A stretch of DNA of 7,360 bases from Candidatus Alkanophagales archaeon (GCA_003661185.1 QMVQ01000073.1:1-7360); one strand, 5' to 3'; counted from the stretch's first letter, positions 1 through 5,508 are shown. The notes: generated from the sequence alone by a model not told the origin. Numbers and translations are program-made.

Positions 1-1155
1 GAGCCTGAGGTTGCGCACATAGATTTGGTCATAGGGAAGAAATACGGACCCGTAGGGGCAGCGTTTGCGAATGCGCTAAGCCAGTTGTCAGCGGGGCACA
101 CGCCGCTACTTGCGGTGATAAGACCGAACTTACCGGTAAAGCCTTCGACGCTCGTCGTGCCAAAGGTTACCATCCGTAACATGGAGGACGCTGCAAAAGT
201 TTTCGGACCGGCGCAGAGTGCCGTCGCAAAGGCAGTGGCAGACGCCGTTGAGGAGGGCGTCATCCCCGAAGACCAAGCAGAAGAACTCGTGGTCATCGTT
301 AGCGTCTTTATTCACCCAAAAGCAAAAGACTACAACAAAATATACAGATACAATTACGGAGCGACGAAACTCGCAATAAAAAGGGCGATGGAGGGGTTCC
401 CGGACGTGAAGAAAGTTCTTTATGAAAAGGATAGAGCGAGGCACCCGCTCGTCGGGCTGAAGCAGACGAAGCTTTGGGACCCTCCGTATTTGCAAGTTGC
501 TCTCGATATTCCGAACTGGAGCGGGATGCGGACGGTCGTAGAGCAACTGCCGAGAAGCGACCACCTCATCATCGAAGCTGGGACGCCGCTGATAAAGAAG
601 TATGGACTCGGAATCATTGAAAAAATAAAAGAAATACGCCCTGAGACGTTCGTCGTCGCCGACATAAAGGTTCTTGACACCGGGAACCTCGAGGCGAGGC
701 TCGTCGCTGACGCCGGTGCGGACGCCGTCGTGATTTCGGCATTGGCGCCGCTCAAAACCATAAAAAAGGCGCTGGAGGAGGCGAGGAAAACTGGAATTTG
801 CGCCGTGATAGACACTTTGAACGTTTCCGACCCTGTGGAGTTTGCAGAGACGCTGCAGGCGGGCGGCTTGGTCCCAGACGTGATAGAACTGCATCGAGCC
901 ATAGACGTGGAGGCTAACGAAGCACACGCATGGGGGAACATACCTGCGATAAAGGAGAAGCTGGAAAAGACGCTCGTCGCTGTTGCGGGCGGTATAAGGG
1001 AGGAGAATGCCGCTGACGCCCTAAAAGCGGGCGCTGACATCCTTGTCGTCGGCAGGGGAATAACAAACGCAAAGGACGTGGAGGGAGTGTGCCGGCGCTT
1101 CCTAAGGCTCATGAAGGAGGAAATAGACCAGTATCGAGTAATGACGGACTTTTAG
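1..1155 (+). CDS. fae-hps: Bifunctional formaldehyde-activating enzyme / 3-hexulose-6-phosphate synthase, 5' end missing
   Basis: Fused enzyme of archaeal C1 and pentose metabolism, cytoplasmic. The Fae half condenses formaldehyde with tetrahydromethanopterin. The Hps half interconverts ribulose 5-phosphate plus formaldehyde with hexulose 6-phosphate; in archaea lacking the oxidative pentose pathway it is thought to run toward ribulose 5-phosphate, with Fae capturing the released formaldehyde. The frame is open from base 1, so the gene starts outside the window; the TTG at 25 lies inside the conserved Fae start region and is not a real start. Of 384 visible residues, about 1-155 are Fae: AHIDL with the presumed catalytic His at residue 6, then AGHTPLLAVIRPNLPVKP and FGPAQ. 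About 164-384 are an Hps TIM barrel of the OMP-decarboxylase superfamily, with LDIPNW and the DIKVLD motif (Asp221, Lys223, Asp226) and a late VAGGI/VVGRG phosphate-binding region. By comparison with the family, roughly 15-20 N-terminal residues are missing. Its stop overlaps that of the convergent gene at 1152-1580 by 4 bases. Confidence 0.96.
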   Translation, partial: EPEVAHIDLVIGKKYGPVGAAFANALSQLSAGHTPLLAVIRPNLPVKPSTLVVPKVTIRNMEDAAKVFGPAQSAVAKAVADAVEEGVIPEDQAEELVVIVSVFIHPKAKDYNKIYRYNYGATKLAIKRAMEGFPDVKKVLYEKDRARHPLVGLKQTKLWDPPYLQVALDIPNWSGMRTVVEQLPRSDHLIIEAGTPLIKKYGLGIIEKIKEIRPETFVVADIKVLDTGNLEARLVADAGADAVVISALAPLKTIKKALEEARKTGICAVIDTLNVSDPVEFAETLQAGGLVPDVIELHRAIDVEANEAHAWGNIPAIKEKLEKTLVAVAGGIREENAADALKAGADILVVGRGITNAKDVEGVCRRFLRLMKEEIDQYRVMTDF

Positions 1156-1580
1156 ATGAGAGCGCCGATTATGAGGAGCAGCAACAACGCTACTACCAGC
1201 ACCATTATCGGCGACAAGAAGAAGCCAACTCCATACGCCATGCCCACCAATACCCTCCTAATACCACCACGAAGCAACCTAGCTATGAGCATCAAAATCC
1301 TTTTTATAAATCTATCTATGCCTGCTGCGAGTGTTATCAGTGTAGGTCTTGGACCGAGGGCTCTTGCCCGCATTAGCAGCTCTTTTTCCAGTACTAAAAA
1401 GCCCTTTTCCGTCAATTTCACACGCTCGCTCAAATAGCCTTCCCTCGTCAAGAGCCTTATTCTTTCCTTGACGCTGTTCCTATCGATATTTAGCTCTCTC
1501 GAAATGGCTTCCGGCGTCCTGTATCCAAAAGATATCGCTTTCAATATAAGATAGTCCAGCTCCTCAACGTCGTTTCTCAT
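1152..1580 (-). CDS. Winged-HTH protein with C-terminal membrane segment (paralog 1 of 3)
   Basis: Probable membrane-anchored transcription regulator of 142 residues; no precise family recognised. Residues about 8-52 form a helix-turn-helix (TPEAISRELNIDRNSVKER, then LLTREGYL), followed by a wing (VKLTEKGFLVLEKEL, 55-68). Residues 91-109 are basic and amphipathic. Residues 110-142 are almost wholly hydrophobic (FFLSPIMVLVVALLLLLII) and could be one long transmembrane helix or a tight hairpin. The DNA-binding half should face the cytoplasm. The first 75 residues align with the proteins at 2159-2710 and 2983-3453: xLDYLIL, then an HTH ending in an xGY-like turn, then LTxKG. The ATG at 1580 has no ribosome site but lies about 26 nt downstream of a TATA box, fitting a leaderless mRNA. 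It is divergent from the small operon at 1652 and convergent with fae-hps. Control of that operon, and self-control, is an inference from position only. Confidence 0.8.
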   Translation of the reverse strand: MRNDVEELDYLILKAISFGYRTPEAISRELNIDRNSVKERIRLLTREGYLSERVKLTEKGFLVLEKELLMRARALGPRPTLITLAAGIDRFIKRILMLIARLLRGGIRRVLVGMAYGVGFFLSPIMVLVVALLLLLIIGALI

Positions 1581-1601
1581 ATCTTCACGACAATGGCTTT
1601 T

Positions 1602-1609
1602 TTATATAA
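1602..1609. promoter_or_regulatory. Shared palindromic TATA box of a divergent promoter
   Basis: TTATATAA is its own reverse complement. Its centre (about 1605) is about 26 nt from the ATG at 1580 on the minus strand, which makes that mRNA leaderless. On the plus strand it predicts a start near 1631, leaving a leader of about 20 nt that contains the ribosome site at 1639-1646. One TATA box may therefore serve both genes, so their transcription could be mutually exclusive or co-regulated. A second AT-rich stretch (TTAATAAA, about 1615-1622) is too close to the ribosome site to be the main plus-strand box. Confidence 0.5.
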
Positions 1610-1638
1610 CGAACATTAATAAAGTTGTCGCAATAAAA

Positions 1639-1646
1639 GGAGGTGG
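1639..1646 (+). promoter_or_regulatory. Strong Shine-Dalgarno site deciding a GTG start
   Basis: GGAGGTGG is a near-full match to the archaeal anti-Shine-Dalgarno sequence and lies 5 nt before the GTG at 1652. This is the main evidence that the 56-residue frame downstream is a real gene despite its size. Confidence 0.75.
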
Positions 1647-1651
1647 TTGAC

Positions 1652-1822
1652 GTGGAGGAATTTGGCTTCCTTGCCGACATAATAGGGAACGTTGTTAAGA
1701 GCTTGACAGGAGTAAACATAGTATTGACGCTGGAAGATGTGACTCTCGACCTCGGCTTGATAGGCTTTACGCTTTCAGGGAAGGTAAAACTCTCAATCGA
1801 GGGTGAAGAGGAAGAAGAGTGA
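1652..1822 (+). CDS. Small acidic-tailed protein of unknown function
   Basis: 56-residue protein starting at GTG 1652 behind a strong ribosome site; not recognised. An N-terminal amphipathic segment (FGFLADIIGNVVKSL) is followed by alternating hydrophobic stretches that look like two or three beta strands (VNIVLTLEDVTLDLG, GFTLSGKVKLSIEG). It ends in a run of glutamates. There is no signal peptide or clear membrane helix. It overlaps the next gene at its stop codon, so the two are probably translated together and may act together. The helix-then-strand-pair layout recalls small self-assembling proteins, but I see no diagnostic motif. Coding status rests on the ribosome site, the overlap with the next gene and the patterned sequence. 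Confidence 0.7.
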   Translation: MEEFGFLADIIGNVVKSLTGVNIVLTLEDVTLDLGLIGFTLSGKVKLSIEGEEEEE

Positions 1823-2190
1823 TGGTGGAGGGCAGAGGAAGAATAAAGGTAAACGTCGGTAATAAGGAGTTTGCAACCATTGAGGTTAGGGGTAAGAGGC
1901 TCGACGTGGACGTTACCAATCTCGCAGCGGGCAGAGGACTTATAATACGAATGCTACCTGCGATTGCTTCAGGCGGATTTTCAGAAGTTTCCAGTGAGGT
2001 AAAACTGCTAAGCGTAGTGGGGGAGCTATTAGAGAGAAAAGGCTACATGGTGGATGTCAAGATTGCCGGAGAAGCTGTTGCGAGGATGGGCGTCGCCGCG
2101 AGGCATAACCCCCTTGGACCTGTGGAGGTGTGTAACCTCAGATGGCTCCTCAGAAATCTCATAACCTCTTTTTTAAAGTTTCGTGTGTAG
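1822..2190 (+). CDS. Conserved-looking protein of unknown function, second gene of a small operon
   Basis: 122-residue protein, not recognised. The start is ATG 1822, overlapping the previous TGA (TGATG); a GTG three bases earlier (1819, GTGA overlap) is equally possible. Residues about 5-32 look like beta strands (RIKVNVG, FATIEVRG, LDVDVTN). A Gly-rich turn follows (GRGLIIRM, ASGGF), then a helix about 58-73 (VKLLSVVGELLERKGY) and a strand pair (VDVKIAGEAVARMG). There is no signal peptide. The last 20 or so residues, WLLRNLITSFLKFRV, are basic and hydrophobic and differ in character from the rest; that segment overlaps the 3' end of the convergent gene at 2159-2710 by 32 bases, so the tail may be an extension past an older stop. 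Co-transcribed with the 56-residue gene. Position between two HTH-membrane regulators suggests it is their target or partner, an inference only. Confidence 0.72.
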   Translation: MVEGRGRIKVNVGNKEFATIEVRGKRLDVDVTNLAAGRGLIIRMLPAIASGGFSEVSSEVKLLSVVGELLERKGYMVDVKIAGEAVARMGVAARHNPLGPVEVCNLRWLLRNLITSFLKFRV

Positions 2191-2710
2191 CTCCCGTTTT
2201 TCGCTTATCTCTCTTTTTCCGCCTTATTTTCCTCGTCACCTTTCTGATGAGCTTTTTTATGCTTCTTGGTATGTTCCATATCGTCAGTATTACCTTTGAG
2301 ATGACCCCCACAACTTTCATGACCAACGCTACGACGAAGACGAGAAGCCATCGCACCCCATAATCAACAACGTTCAACAGGCTCGCCATTACCCTTGTAA
2401 CCAGCCCCCGCCTCGCCTCGAGCTCTGCACTCACTTGTTCTACCATATCTTTATCTATGAGCGCATACCCCTTACTTGTTAACATTAACCGGTTGAACAT
2501 GTAAAACCTGTCAAGTATAGGAACGTGTATCGGCAGAAGCCCCTCCTTAGCGATGTAGCCCCCCAGCATTAACTTCTCTATCTCCGCCAACACAACTTCA
2601 CGGTCTATGTTCAATAACCTTGAAATGCTCCTCGGACTGAATCTGAGAAATACGCACGTCAATATCAAGCGGTCAAAACTCTCAAGGTCAAAGCTCTCAA
2701 GCCCCCCCAT
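2159..2710 (-). CDS. Winged-HTH protein with transmembrane helix and basic tail (paralog 2 of 3)
   Basis: 183-residue probable membrane-bound regulator. Residues 13-53 are an HTH (SPRSISRLLNIDREVVLAEI, then LMLGGYI). A wing region longer than in its paralogs follows (54-87, with LMLTSKGYALIDKD). Residues 92-101 resemble the paralog at 2983-3453 (SAELEAR versus EAFDAR). One transmembrane helix is predicted at about 119-146 (WLLVFVVALVMKVVGVI), then a very basic tail (149-183, rich in KK and RK). The positive-inside rule places both HTH and tail unclearly: a single crossing would put one of them outside, so the hydrophobic part may be a hairpin or the tail may bind DNA or lipid. The N-terminus carries a duplicated LESFD. 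The start is ATG 2710, with a weak GGGGAT site upstream. It is convergent with, and overlaps, the gene ending at 2190. Confidence 0.78.
   Translation of the reverse strand: MGGLESFDLESFDRLILTCVFLRFSPRSISRLLNIDREVVLAEIEKLMLGGYIAKEGLLPIHVPILDRFYMFNRLMLTSKGYALIDKDMVEQVSAELEARRGLVTRVMASLLNVVDYGVRWLLVFVVALVMKVVGVISKVILTIWNIPRSIKKLIRKVTRKIRRKKRDKRKTGATHETLKKRL
2671..2700 (-). repeat. Tandem 15-bp duplication inside the paralog 2 gene
   Basis: Two adjacent 15-bp units, GGTCAAAACTCTCAA (2671-2685) and GGTCAAAGCTCTCAA (2686-2700), differ at one base. They encode LESFD twice at the protein's N-terminus. The paralogs have only one such segment, so this is probably a recent in-frame duplication. Confidence 0.85.
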
Positions 2711-2982
2711 TCATATCCCCTAATCAAGGCTAAAGTGGAACTCTTCTTATAGCCTGCTCCTCTTTCACATTCTTATCTTATAAATCTTCCGCAGCCGCTC
2801 TTCTGGAGCGCCACGCCGCTCATAATGCGCTCGTCTCCATGTATGAGCGAGTAGTACCGTGTCAATTCATCGTCAGCCGCCCTACCTACTTTTACATAGA
2901 TAACAACGATATGTCAAAATCATTACACCCCCCATGAGCATTTACGCTACCACCTCAGCAAAACAGGCAACGCACATTCCCG
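2711..2982. other. Gene-free stretch with protein-like but broken minus-strand frames
   Basis: No gene with a good start could be assigned here. On the minus strand two segments read like protein. From 2913 to 2773 there is a 46-residue open stretch containing DDELTRYYSLIHGDERIMSG and ending SGCGRFIR, but a stop codon precedes it and there is no good start. From 3074 to 2955, overlapping the end of the gene at 2983-3453 in another frame, an ATG-started 39-residue frame contains EEPMDEELCYRLLRVHPRHD. GAGGTGG also occurs on the minus strand (2953-2959) but leads only to a 19-codon frame starting at ATG 2941. This may be decayed coding DNA or chance; no homolog is recognised. Confidence 0.35.
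2746..2753 (-). promoter_or_regulatory. Possible TATA box for paralog 2
   Basis: Minus-strand GCTATAAG is centred near 2750, which predicts transcription start near 2724 and a leader of about 14 nt before ATG 2710. A second, stronger AT motif (CTTATAAATC, 2777-2786) lies farther upstream and has no obvious gene at the right distance on either strand. Confidence 0.4.
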
Positions 2983-3453
2983 TCATGCCGGGGGTGCACC
3001 CGTAATAGCCGATAGCAAAGTTCTTCGTCCATCGGCTCCTCCGCAATAAATAACATCCTCGACGCCTCTGCCATCAAAAGCAGCTTCCACAGAAGGATTT
3101 ATCGAAAATCTTGGTTTCATCCGGGCATTAGCTAAGGAGTTGATACCGGAAACGAGAAAATCCATGATTGCGGAGAGAATGTTGGCTACACTCACAAAAA
3201 ACCCCTTCTGCGTAACGCGGGCGTCAAAAGCTTCTTGCATACGTTTTATGATGTCGTAATCCAGCATTTTATAGCCCTCAGAAGTGACTCTATACTTAAA
3301 GAGACCGTCCCTTACCACGCATCTCTTTGAGACGAGGTTCTCTAAAATGTTCTTAATAATGCTCTCCTCGACGCCTGTGAACTTTGATATCCGTTTTGCC
3401 CCCCAACATCTGAGGAACACGATAACGAGCGTTAGGTATTCCAGCCGCTCCAT
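2983..3453 (-). CDS. Winged-HTH protein, C-terminus divergent (paralog 3 of 3)
   Basis: 156-residue protein. Residues 1-80 match its two neighbours: LEYLTLVIVFLRC, an HTH (AKRISKFTGVEESIIKNI), and a wing with RVTSEGYKMLDYD. It is closest to paralog 2, with which it shares VFLR and a Dx-I/M stretch. A mildly hydrophobic helix follows (85-108, FVSVANILSAIMDFLVSGI), where the paralogs carry membrane segments. After residue 110 it departs completely: SINPSVEAAFDGRGVED, CGGADGRRT and a GAPPA end, with no transmembrane segment. The tail is either a new C-terminus or the result of rearrangement, since another frame in this region is equally protein-like. The ATG at 3453 has no ribosome site but sits about 29 nt from a TATA box, fitting a near-leaderless mRNA. 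It is divergent from the exported protein at 3640. Confidence 0.68.
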   Translation of the reverse strand: MERLEYLTLVIVFLRCWGAKRISKFTGVEESIIKNILENLVSKRCVVRDGLFKYRVTSEGYKMLDYDIIKRMQEAFDARVTQKGFFVSVANILSAIMDFLVSGINSLANARMKPRFSINPSVEAAFDGRGVEDVIYCGGADGRRTLLSAITGAPPA

Positions 3454-3478
3454 AACGGACGATAATTATGACGTAACA

Positions 3479-3486
3479 TTTATAAT
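3479..3486 (-). promoter_or_regulatory. TATA box for paralog 3
   Basis: Minus-strand ATTATAAA is centred near 3482, placing transcription start near 3456, only about 3 nt before ATG 3453. This explains the missing ribosome site. Confidence 0.55.
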
Positions 3487-3547
3487 TTTCTCAAACGGCG
3501 GTCTTTCAAAGGACTTCTAAATTAATTTCCAAACGTATTCAGTTAAA

Positions 3548-3585
3548 TTTCAAATACTGTGGGAGCAATGTTCCCATATTTGAAA
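3548..3585. repeat. Interrupted inverted repeat (hairpin) in a divergent intergenic region
   Basis: The outer arms TTTCAAATA (3548-3556) and TATTTGAAA (3577-3585) pair perfectly over 9 bp. After a 3-nt bulge, TGGGA (3560-3564) pairs with TCCCA (3572-3576) over a 7-nt loop. The core TTTCAAA also occurs at 3504-3510, and a 10-bp palindrome AAATTAATTT lies at 3519-3528. It sits between two divergent promoters, so it may be an operator for the adjacent HTH protein, or a structured leader or terminator. It spans the upstream GTG/ATG codons (3559, 3568), arguing against those as starts of the next gene. Confidence 0.7.
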
Positions 3586-3608
3586 GAAGGCTATGTATAT
3601 TGGCAGAT

Positions 3609-3616
3609 TTTTAATA
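3609..3616 (+). promoter_or_regulatory. Possible TATA box for the exported protein gene
   Basis: TTTTAATA is centred about 27 nt before ATG 3640 and would give a leaderless transcript. TGTATATT (about 3594-3601) is an alternative that predicts a start near 3623. Either supports 3640 rather than an upstream codon as the translation start. Confidence 0.4.
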
Positions 3617-3639
3617 GACAGTCTGAAAACCTGTTAGCG

Positions 3640-4281
3640 ATGAATACAAAGAAATTCCGGGAGTTTAGGAGAGGAATGGGTATAATGGTGCTAGCGCTGT
3701 TGCTCTCGCTGTCGTCGCCGGCGTCGGCATACAGCATGCAGCGGGTGACCGCCATTCCGTATGACGACGAGGTGGGAGAACTCACGAGTTACTACATCAC
3801 CTTTGAGCCCATACAGACCGTCCCCAAGGGGGGATACGTCAAGATAACTTTCCCCGAAGGCTTTGTCCTCGACCCGGGGATGGTAAGCGTGCGCAGGACG
3901 ACGTTGTGCGACCTCGTGCTCGAAGACGTCAGAGAGAATACCGTGATTCTTTTAGCGTGGAAGCCTGTGCTAGCAAAGGTAATATGCACGGTCGTGCTGA
4001 GCAACATACAAAACTCGCCAGCGGAGAACAAATACAACATCGTTATCACGACCACCGACGCCGTCGGCAACGTAATCGACGGACCAACGTGCTCTGCACC
4101 GTTTAAAATAAAAAAGCCGTCAGCAACAGCAGTAGCGATGGCTTCAATTATCTCTGAAAAGGTCATGGCAACGGATGCATCTCTCAGTTCGGGCGCCGCT
4201 TCGGAAACAGCGGTCAGCGCCGCTAACGCTGTAGAAGAACTAATTTCGCTCGTAAAGGAGATACTAAATACATTGGCGTAA
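3640..4281 (+). CDS. Exported protein with a beta-sandwich-like domain
   Basis: 213 residues from ATG 3640. The frame is open back to 3559, but the extra 27 residues would bury the signal peptide and overlap the hairpin. Residues 1-30 are a signal peptide: basic start (NTKKFREFRRG), hydrophobic core (IMVLALLLSL), cleavage expected after SPASA. Residues about 34-158 look like a single immunoglobulin-type beta domain (YYITFEPIQTVPKGGYVKI, TFPEGF, NKYNIVITTTDAVGN, CSAPFKI). This resembles the repeated domain of secreted prokaryotic proteins in which each unit starts with an 'ITF..T...P.GG.I.ITFP.GF' stretch. Residues 163-213 are Ala/Ser-rich and probably helical (SGAASETAVSAANAVEEL), with no membrane anchor or sorting motif, so the protein is probably released or bound to another surface component. 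It has three cysteines (90, 116, 151). The exact role is unknown. Confidence 0.82.
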   Translation: MNTKKFREFRRGMGIMVLALLLSLSSPASAYSMQRVTAIPYDDEVGELTSYYITFEPIQTVPKGGYVKITFPEGFVLDPGMVSVRRTTLCDLVLEDVRENTVILLAWKPVLAKVICTVVLSNIQNSPAENKYNIVITTTDAVGNVIDGPTCSAPFKIKKPSATAVAMASIISEKVMATDASLSSGAASETAVSAANAVEELISLVKEILNTLA

Positions 4282-4336
4282 TTTATCCACCGTTTCTGAT
4301 TAGCGGCAGAGGCGGGCTTTGTTAAAAACTATAAAT

Positions 4337-4345
4337 TTATAAATA
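4337..4345 (+). promoter_or_regulatory. TATA box for the SCP2-like gene
   Basis: TTTATAAAT is centred near 4341, about 26 nt before ATG 4367, giving a leaderless mRNA. It overlaps a 10-bp palindrome ATAAATTTAT (4331-4340). Confidence 0.6.
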
Positions 4346-4366
4346 ATGATGAAATAAAAAAGGCTC

Positions 4367-4762
4367 ATGGTAAAGTTTGCGACCGAAGAGTGGATGAAAG
4401 AGTTCTGCAGGGCAATGAATGAAAACGAGAAGTTCAGGAAAGCATCGGAGAAATGGGAGACACCCATTCTGTTCATCGTGGATGATAAATCCAAATATCT
4501 CGAGGCCGACGTATTTCGAGGCGAGTGCCGGGGAACGAGAGAAGTCTCAAGCCCTGAAGAGTCAAAAGCTGGATTCCACCTCTCCGCAACGTATGACAAC
4601 TGGGCTAAGATCGCCAGAGGCGAGCTGGGACCCGCGAAGGCTATAACCATCGGCAAGATGAAAGTGGTGAAGGGCAGCAAGATGAAAGTGCTTACCAACA
4701 TTGGACTGTTCCTCGCCATGGTGGACGCTATAAGGAGCATAGACTCTATAACCGAATATTAA
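4367..4762 (+). CDS. SCP2 (sterol carrier protein 2)-like lipid-binding protein
   Basis: 131-residue cytoplasmic protein of the SCP2 fold family, whose members hold a lipid or acyl chain in a hydrophobic tunnel. The archaeal ligand is not known. The pattern fits archaeal single-domain SCP2 proteins: a helical start (MVKFATEEWMKEFCRAMNEN), a strand (PILFIVDD), a middle GECRG stretch, the typical YDNWAKIARGELGPAKAI turn and helix (76-93), then GKMKVVKGSKMKVL (97-110) and a final helix. Length is normal for the family. There is no signal peptide although both neighbours of the same strand encode, or resemble, surface proteins; a promoter of its own and a T-rich tract after it suggest it is transcribed alone. 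The family call is good; any substrate or pathway is open. Confidence 0.85.
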   Translation: MVKFATEEWMKEFCRAMNENEKFRKASEKWETPILFIVDDKSKYLEADVFRGECRGTREVSSPEESKAGFHLSATYDNWAKIARGELGPAKAITIGKMKVVKGSKMKVLTNIGLFLAMVDAIRSIDSITEY

Positions 4763-4785
4763 TCTTATTTTTTACAGTTTTCTCA
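4763..4785 (+). terminator. T-rich archaeal terminator after the SCP2-like gene
   Basis: Directly after the stop codon, a T-rich tract contains six T's in a row (4768-4773) and a further TTTT, typical of archaeal intrinsic termination. No stem is needed or seen. Confidence 0.5.
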
Positions 4786-4906
4786 TAGCTGGCTACTTGG
4801 TATAACGGCGTTTTTAAGTAATAATTCAATCGAAAACAGATCGGAGCCTGAACCTCGCCATTAACAAATAGCGGACGTCCTGCACACGATATACCTTGAG
4901 GCTCCT

Positions 4907-5386
4907 ATGCCCGCACCTACACCGACGCCGACGCTTACGCCCACCCCAAGTCCATCTCCAACGCCAACGCCGGAGCCGAGCGTCAATATAAGTGTGGACA
5001 AGGGCGAATACCATGTAGGCGACGTAATGCTCATAAACATCACGCTGAGGAACCCAACAGACAATACAGTGAGCGCATATTTTGTCTGGAGCTTCGAGGT
5101 TCCTGAATATGGCATCAAGAAAACGTTGATCGTCACGAGGATAACGCTGCCTGCAGGTTTTGATAGAACATTCACGCTGTGCATGAGGCTCCCTCCTTTC
5201 CCGGTGAGCTTTGAGGCTTGTTGGCACGTCGCACTTTATGACGCTGAGACCCTAACGCTGATAAGCGAGAACTACGCAGAGTGGAACTTCGTGCGGTGGT
5301 ATCTGAAGAAAGCTTTATATGTAACGCCCAAGAGAATATTATTGATGCCGTGCTTGCCTGTGCCATTAATTGGTAAAGGGGGTTGA
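4907..5386 (+). CDS. Pro/Thr-rich linker plus Ig-like domain protein, possibly truncated
   Basis: 159 residues from ATG 4907. Residues 2-24 are a low-complexity PTPTP/PSPSP linker. Residues 25-128 are an Ig-like beta domain (SVNISVDKGEYHVGDVMLI, NITLRNPTDNTVSAYFVW, LPAGFDRTFTLCMRLP). It is the type found in archaeal surface proteins after a signal peptide and PT linker; a BsuPI-like fold is an alternative. Here no signal peptide exists: the frame upstream runs only to a TAA at 4862 and encodes nothing hydrophobic. No clear ribosome site precedes the ATG. The last 30 residues (LYVTPKRILLMPCLPV) have no sorting signal; the +2 frame from about 5290 to 5376 reads VSEESFICNAQENIIDAV, a more natural acidic ending. 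Both ends therefore look damaged. It may be a pseudogene, or a cytoplasmic variant starting at the linker. Confidence 0.6.
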   Translation: MPAPTPTPTLTPTPSPSPTPTPEPSVNISVDKGEYHVGDVMLINITLRNPTDNTVSAYFVWSFEVPEYGIKKTLIVTRITLPAGFDRTFTLCMRLPPFPVSFEACWHVALYDAETLTLISENYAEWNFVRWYLKKALYVTPKRILLMPCLPVPLIGKGG

Positions 5387-5463
5387 TTAATGTCAAGCTT
5401 GTAACAACCACTCATGGCTGCTGCTTTTGTATTAAAAAATCCACACGACTGGAGACTGAAGAA

Positions 5464-5471
5464 CTATAAGT
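5464..5471 (+). promoter_or_regulatory. Possible TATA box for the lectin-like gene
   Basis: CTATAAGT lies about 26 nt before position 5494, which would leave a 15-nt leader holding the ribosome site at 5498. Confidence 0.45.
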
Positions 5472-5497
5472 GCTTTATTAATTCTTCCCAATTTTGT

Positions 5498-5504
5498 GAG
5501 GTGG
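5498..5504 (+). promoter_or_regulatory. Ribosome binding site of the lectin-like gene
   Basis: GAGGTGG lies 4 nt before ATG 5509, a strong archaeal site that fixes the start of the signal peptide. Confidence 0.7.
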
Positions 5505-5508
5505 TAGC

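Noticed and set aside
130..1112. Long minus-strand open frames opposite fae-hps
   Set aside because: They are antisense shadows of a clearly coding gene with no recognisable protein pattern.
25..1155. TTG at 25 as the start of fae-hps
   Set aside because: The frame is open back to base 1 and the preceding codons encode EPEVAHID, part of the conserved Fae start with the presumed catalytic His.
1652..1822. Relation of the 56-residue protein to gas vesicle GvpA
   Set aside because: The helix then strand-pair layout is only loosely similar; the GvpA core motif is absent and no other gvp gene is nearby.
2992..3001. GGGTGCACCC palindrome at the end of paralog 3
   Set aside because: A 10-bp palindrome inside coding sequence with no copies nearby; probably chance.
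3559..3639. Upstream GTG/ATG start for the exported protein
   Set aside because: It would place 27 residues before a classic signal peptide and overlaps the hairpin; a TATA box fits the ATG at 3640.
4910..4978. PTPTP stretch as a DNA repeat array or CRISPR
   Set aside because: It is low-complexity Pro/Thr/Ser coding sequence with no regular unit and spacer structure.
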